Positions 62,277 through 64,000 of a DNA stretch of 64,000 bases are shown piece after piece. The translations under genes and the position numbers were made by a program. Under the pieces are notes generated by a model. That model ran no database searches. It was not told where the DNA came from and was given only the letters and a program-made list of their open reading frames with translations. The first letter of the stretch is position 1; the number at the start of each line of letters is the position of its first letter. The stretch is from Tabrizicola sp. (GTDB lineage: Bacteria; Pseudomonadota; Alphaproteobacteria; Rhodobacterales; Rhodobacteraceae), in the NCBI RefSeq assembly GCF_030694085.1, contig NZ_JAUXZE010000046.1, forward strand, positions 107,899 through 171,898, given 5' to 3'.

Positions 62277-63581
62277 TTACGCCGGAACCGGCATCCCCGC
62301 CTGCGGACGCTGGCCCTTCCAGCCGTCGCGCTGGTAGCGGGCGTAGCCAAGGTCGGCGGCCTCGATCTCGGCCCGGCGACCGCTGACGATATCGGCCAGC
62401 ACCCGGCCCGAGCCCGCCGCCATCGTCCAGCCCAGCGTGCCGTGCCCGGTGTTCAGGAACAGGTTCTGGATCGGCGAGCGGCCGACGATCGGGGTGCCAT
62501 CGGGCGTCATCGGGCGCAGGCCACTCCAGAATTTCGCCTGGGACTGATCGCCTGCCCCGCCGAAAAGGTCCTCGACCGAATGGGTCAGGGTGGCCTGGCG
62601 CTTGGGGCTTAGGCCGGTGTCGAAGCCGGCAATCTCGGCCATGCCGCCAACGCGGATGCGGTCGCCAAGTCGGGTGATGGCGATCTTGTGCGTCTCGTCC
62701 ATGACCGTCGAGACCGGCGCGCGGGCCGCGTCCACGATCGGGACGGTGATCGAGTACCCCTTGACGGGGTAGACGGGCAGGTTGATCCCGAAGTCCTTGA
62801 CCAGCATCGGCGAATAGGAGCCCAGCGCAACGACGAAGGCATCCGCCGTGACGCGGCCCTGGGAGGTGTGGACTGCGGTGATCCGGCCCATCGACGCCTC
62901 AAGCCGGTCGATGGAGACACCGTGGCGGAAGGTGACGCCCAGAGTGCGCGCCATGTCGGCAAGCGATTGGGTGAACTTGAAGCAGTCGCCGGTCTCATCG
63001 CCCGGAAGCCGCAGTCCACCCGCGATCTTGTGCTTGGCCGAAGCCAGACCCGGCTCGGCTGCGACGCAGGCGTCGGCATCCAGCACCTCGAACCGGACGC
63101 CGTCGGCCTTCAGGACCGCGATGTCCTTTTCGGCCGCCGCCACCTGCTTTTCGGTCCGAAAAAGTTGCAGCGTGCCTTGGGTGCGTTCGTCGTAGGAAAT
63201 CCCGGTTTCGGACCGCAGCTCCATCAGGCAATCCCGCGAGTATTCCGCGAGCCGCACCATGCGGGACTTGTTGACGGCATAGGCGTCGGAGGTGCAATTC
63301 ATCAGCATCCGCGCCATCCAGGACAGCTTCGTCCAGTCCATGCGGGGCTGAATGATCAGCGGCGCGTGTTCCATGAACAACCACTTCAGCGCCTTCATCG
63401 GGATGCCGGGGGCAGCCCAGGGTGAGGAATAACCGGGACTGATCTCGCCCGCATTGGCGAAGGACGTCTCAAGCGCCGCGGCTGGCTGGCGGTCGATCAC
63501 CGTGACCTCATGTCCGGCCTTGGCCAGATACCAGGCCGAAGTCACCCCGATCACGCCCGCGCCCAGCACCACGACCTTCAT
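62277..63581 (-). CDS. dadA: D-amino acid dehydrogenase
   Basis: A 434-residue DadA, oxidising D-alanine and other D-amino acids to keto acids and passing electrons to the membrane quinone pool. It has FAD-binding [20 protein letters not shown], the family signature [34 protein letters not shown] and [15 protein letters not shown] near the C-terminus. The ATG at 63581 follows GGGATGGG at five bases and gives the standard start. An ATACTG/CAGTAT palindrome lies upstream. Confidence 0.96.
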   Translation of the reverse strand: MKVVVLGAGVIGVTSAWYLAKAGHEVTVIDRQPAAALETSFANAGEISPGYSSPWAAPGIPMKALKWLFMEHAPLIIQPRMDWTKLSWMARMLMNCTSDAYAVNKSRMVRLAEYSRDCLMELRSETGISYDERTQGTLQLFRTEKQVAAAEKDIAVLKADGVRFEVLDADACVAAEPGLASAKHKIAGGLRLPGDETGDCFKFTQSLADMARTLGVTFRHGVSIDRLEASMGRITAVHTSQGRVTADAFVVALGSYSPMLVKDFGINLPVYPVKGYSITVPIVDAARAPVSTVMDETHKIAITRLGDRIRVGGMAEIAGFDTGLSPKRQATLTHSVEDLFGGAGDQSQAKFWSGLRPMTPDGTPIVGRSPIQNLFLNTGHGTLGWTMAAGSGRVLADIVSGRRAEIEAADLGYARYQRDGWKGQRPQAGMPVPA

Positions 63582-63692
63582 CCGACCCATCCCGTTCCAG
63601 AGTTGCCAATGTCGAACAAGATACCGCGCAGCAAGCGGGAATTCTTGGTGATTATGCCCGGCTATAGCTTCATGGATCGACGTTTCTGCGCA

Positions 63693-63705
63693 ATACTGCC
63701 AGTAT
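63693..63705. promoter_or_regulatory. palindrome ATACTG-C-CAGTAT upstream of dadA
   Basis: Perfect 6-bp arms around one base, 112 bp before the dadA ATG. dad genes are commonly controlled by an Lrp/AsnC-type activator, so this is a candidate binding site; the regulator gene is not in the window. Confidence 0.35.
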
Positions 63706-63859
63706 CAAGCAATAATCTTCTGCATCAATGCGGATACCCCGCTGTTATTGCGCTTTGGCGGAGTGCATCACCTGGCGCAGCGACAGAGGGCCCATGCAGG
63801 TGAGGATGCTTTTCCATCATCTCTCGCTTGCGGTGATACGCCGCCAGTCGGCGAAATCT

Positions 63860-63879
63860 CCGCCAAACGGCGGCCTTTT
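63860..63879. terminator. hairpin downstream of pntB
   Basis: CCGCC-AAAC-GGCGG, followed on the plus strand by CCTTTT and on the minus strand by AGATTT. It starts about 20 bp after the pntB stop, so it is probably its terminator; a second hairpin (CGCCG/CGGCG) lies just beyond. Confidence 0.5.
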
Positions 63880-63894
63880 CATAGAGGCGACAGG

Positions 63895-64000
63895 TCACTC
63901 GATCATGGGCAGCAGGGCATCCAGGGACTTCTTGGCGTCGCCGTAGAACATCCGGGTATTCTCCTTGAAGAAGAGCGGGTTCTCGATCCCGGAATACCCC
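63895..64000 (-). CDS. pntB: NAD(P) transhydrogenase subunit beta (C-terminal end only)
   Basis: The last 34 residues of a protein cut by the window edge. [20 protein letters not shown] and DAKK match the extreme C-terminus of PntB, where the NADP-binding domain III ends. The membrane enzyme couples proton entry to NADPH formation. The stop is TGA at 63897-63895; the rest lies beyond the window. Confidence 0.85.
   Translation of the reverse strand, partial: GYSGIENPLFFKENTRMFYGDAKKSLDALLPMIE

Larger units (their letters stand above)
63582..63894. other. 313-bp non-coding gap between dadA and pntB
   Basis: No convincing gene. It contains the dadA promoter region with a 13-bp palindrome at 63693-63705 and AT-rich patches (TTATTGCTTGATA on the minus strand), then two hairpins close to the pntB end. 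A 72-codon open frame at 63728 runs into pntB and has no coding character. Confidence 0.6.

Noticed and set aside
63728..63946. 72-codon open frame between dadA and pntB
   Set aside because: Runs into the pntB coding end on the opposite strand, has no ribosome site and no coding character.
1..64000. CRISPR arrays, prophage, insertion sequences, rRNA or tRNA genes
   Set aside because: No regularly spaced repeats, integrase, transposase or phage structural genes, and no T-loop or rRNA signatures were seen on either strand.

Overview
The window is ordinary high-GC chromosomal DNA of an alphaproteobacterium, almost certainly a member of the Rhodobacteraceae/Paracoccaceae. The assignment rests on gene content (dnaX-ybaB-recR, ftsEX-plsC, an NDH-like/SelD fusion, a choice-of-anchor-L/Hint protein, a DUF6478-like protein), frequent ATGA or GTGA stop/start overlaps, and dispersed palindromes of the kind seen between genes in this family. 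About 70 protein genes are packed tightly on both strands. I see no rRNA, tRNA, CRISPR array, prophage or insertion sequence. The left edge cuts an alpha/beta hydrolase and the right edge cuts pntB.

Layout. 0-5 kb: hydrolase/TetR divergon with two NemR-type operators, a tyrosine phosphatase, then dnaX-GNAT-ybaB-recR. 5-11 kb: HAD phosphatase and rsmD, a ferredoxin-reductase-like flavoprotein divergent from a peroxiredoxin, and ilvD with two small downstream genes. 11-15.5 kb: zinc-ribbon membrane protein divergent from ftsE-ftsX-plsC-tfoX-like, then an FMN-binding protein. 15.5-20 kb (minus strand): GntR regulator, accA, sugE and a periplasmic protein, an OmpA-like lipoprotein, an Ada-type methyltransferase. 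20-28 kb: DUF4087, nth, adenosine kinase, the NDH-SelD fusion, a divergent pair resembling the two halves of MnmC, an XRE/DUF2975 pair and a lipoprotein. 28-35 kb: rsfS-rlmH, amidase, UbiH-type monooxygenase, CPA2 antiporter, YcaQ-like glycosylase, NYN nuclease. 35-43 kb: LOG-type hydrolase, dapD, a frameshifted Hint-domain gene, dapE, GNAT, rnr. 43-50 kb: murein transglycosylase, rsmB, DUF1674, cupin, dapB, rbfA-DUF2233-truB. 50-59.7 kb: phosphatase, rpmI-rplT, pyk, N-formylglutamate amidohydrolase-DUF1244, hemolysin III, a dapC-like aminotransferase and ftsK. 59.7-64 kb: a serine/threonine kinase with a roadblock-like tail, an acyltransferase-like membrane protein, dadA and the end of pntB.

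Themes. Four steps of the succinylase route to diaminopimelate and lysine (dapD, a dapC candidate, dapE, dapB) lie within 20 kb. Translation and RNA maturation are heavily represented (rsmD, rsfS, rlmH, rnr, rsmB, rbfA, truB, rplT, rpmI, mnmD-like). DNA metabolism and cell division are represented by dnaX, recR, nth, ftsEX and ftsK.

The most unusual material is small-scale: (1) a palindrome that supplies the last residues and stop codon of three unrelated genes; (2) a dispersed long stem-loop family; (3) a 74-bp element present twice with exactly conserved internal spacing; (4) two abutting perfect palindromes that encode the signal-peptide n-region of a murein transglycosylase; (5) a structured 268-bp intergenic region; and (6) a non-RD protein kinase fused to a roadblock-like domain beside ftsK. 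No complete new multi-gene system was recognised.
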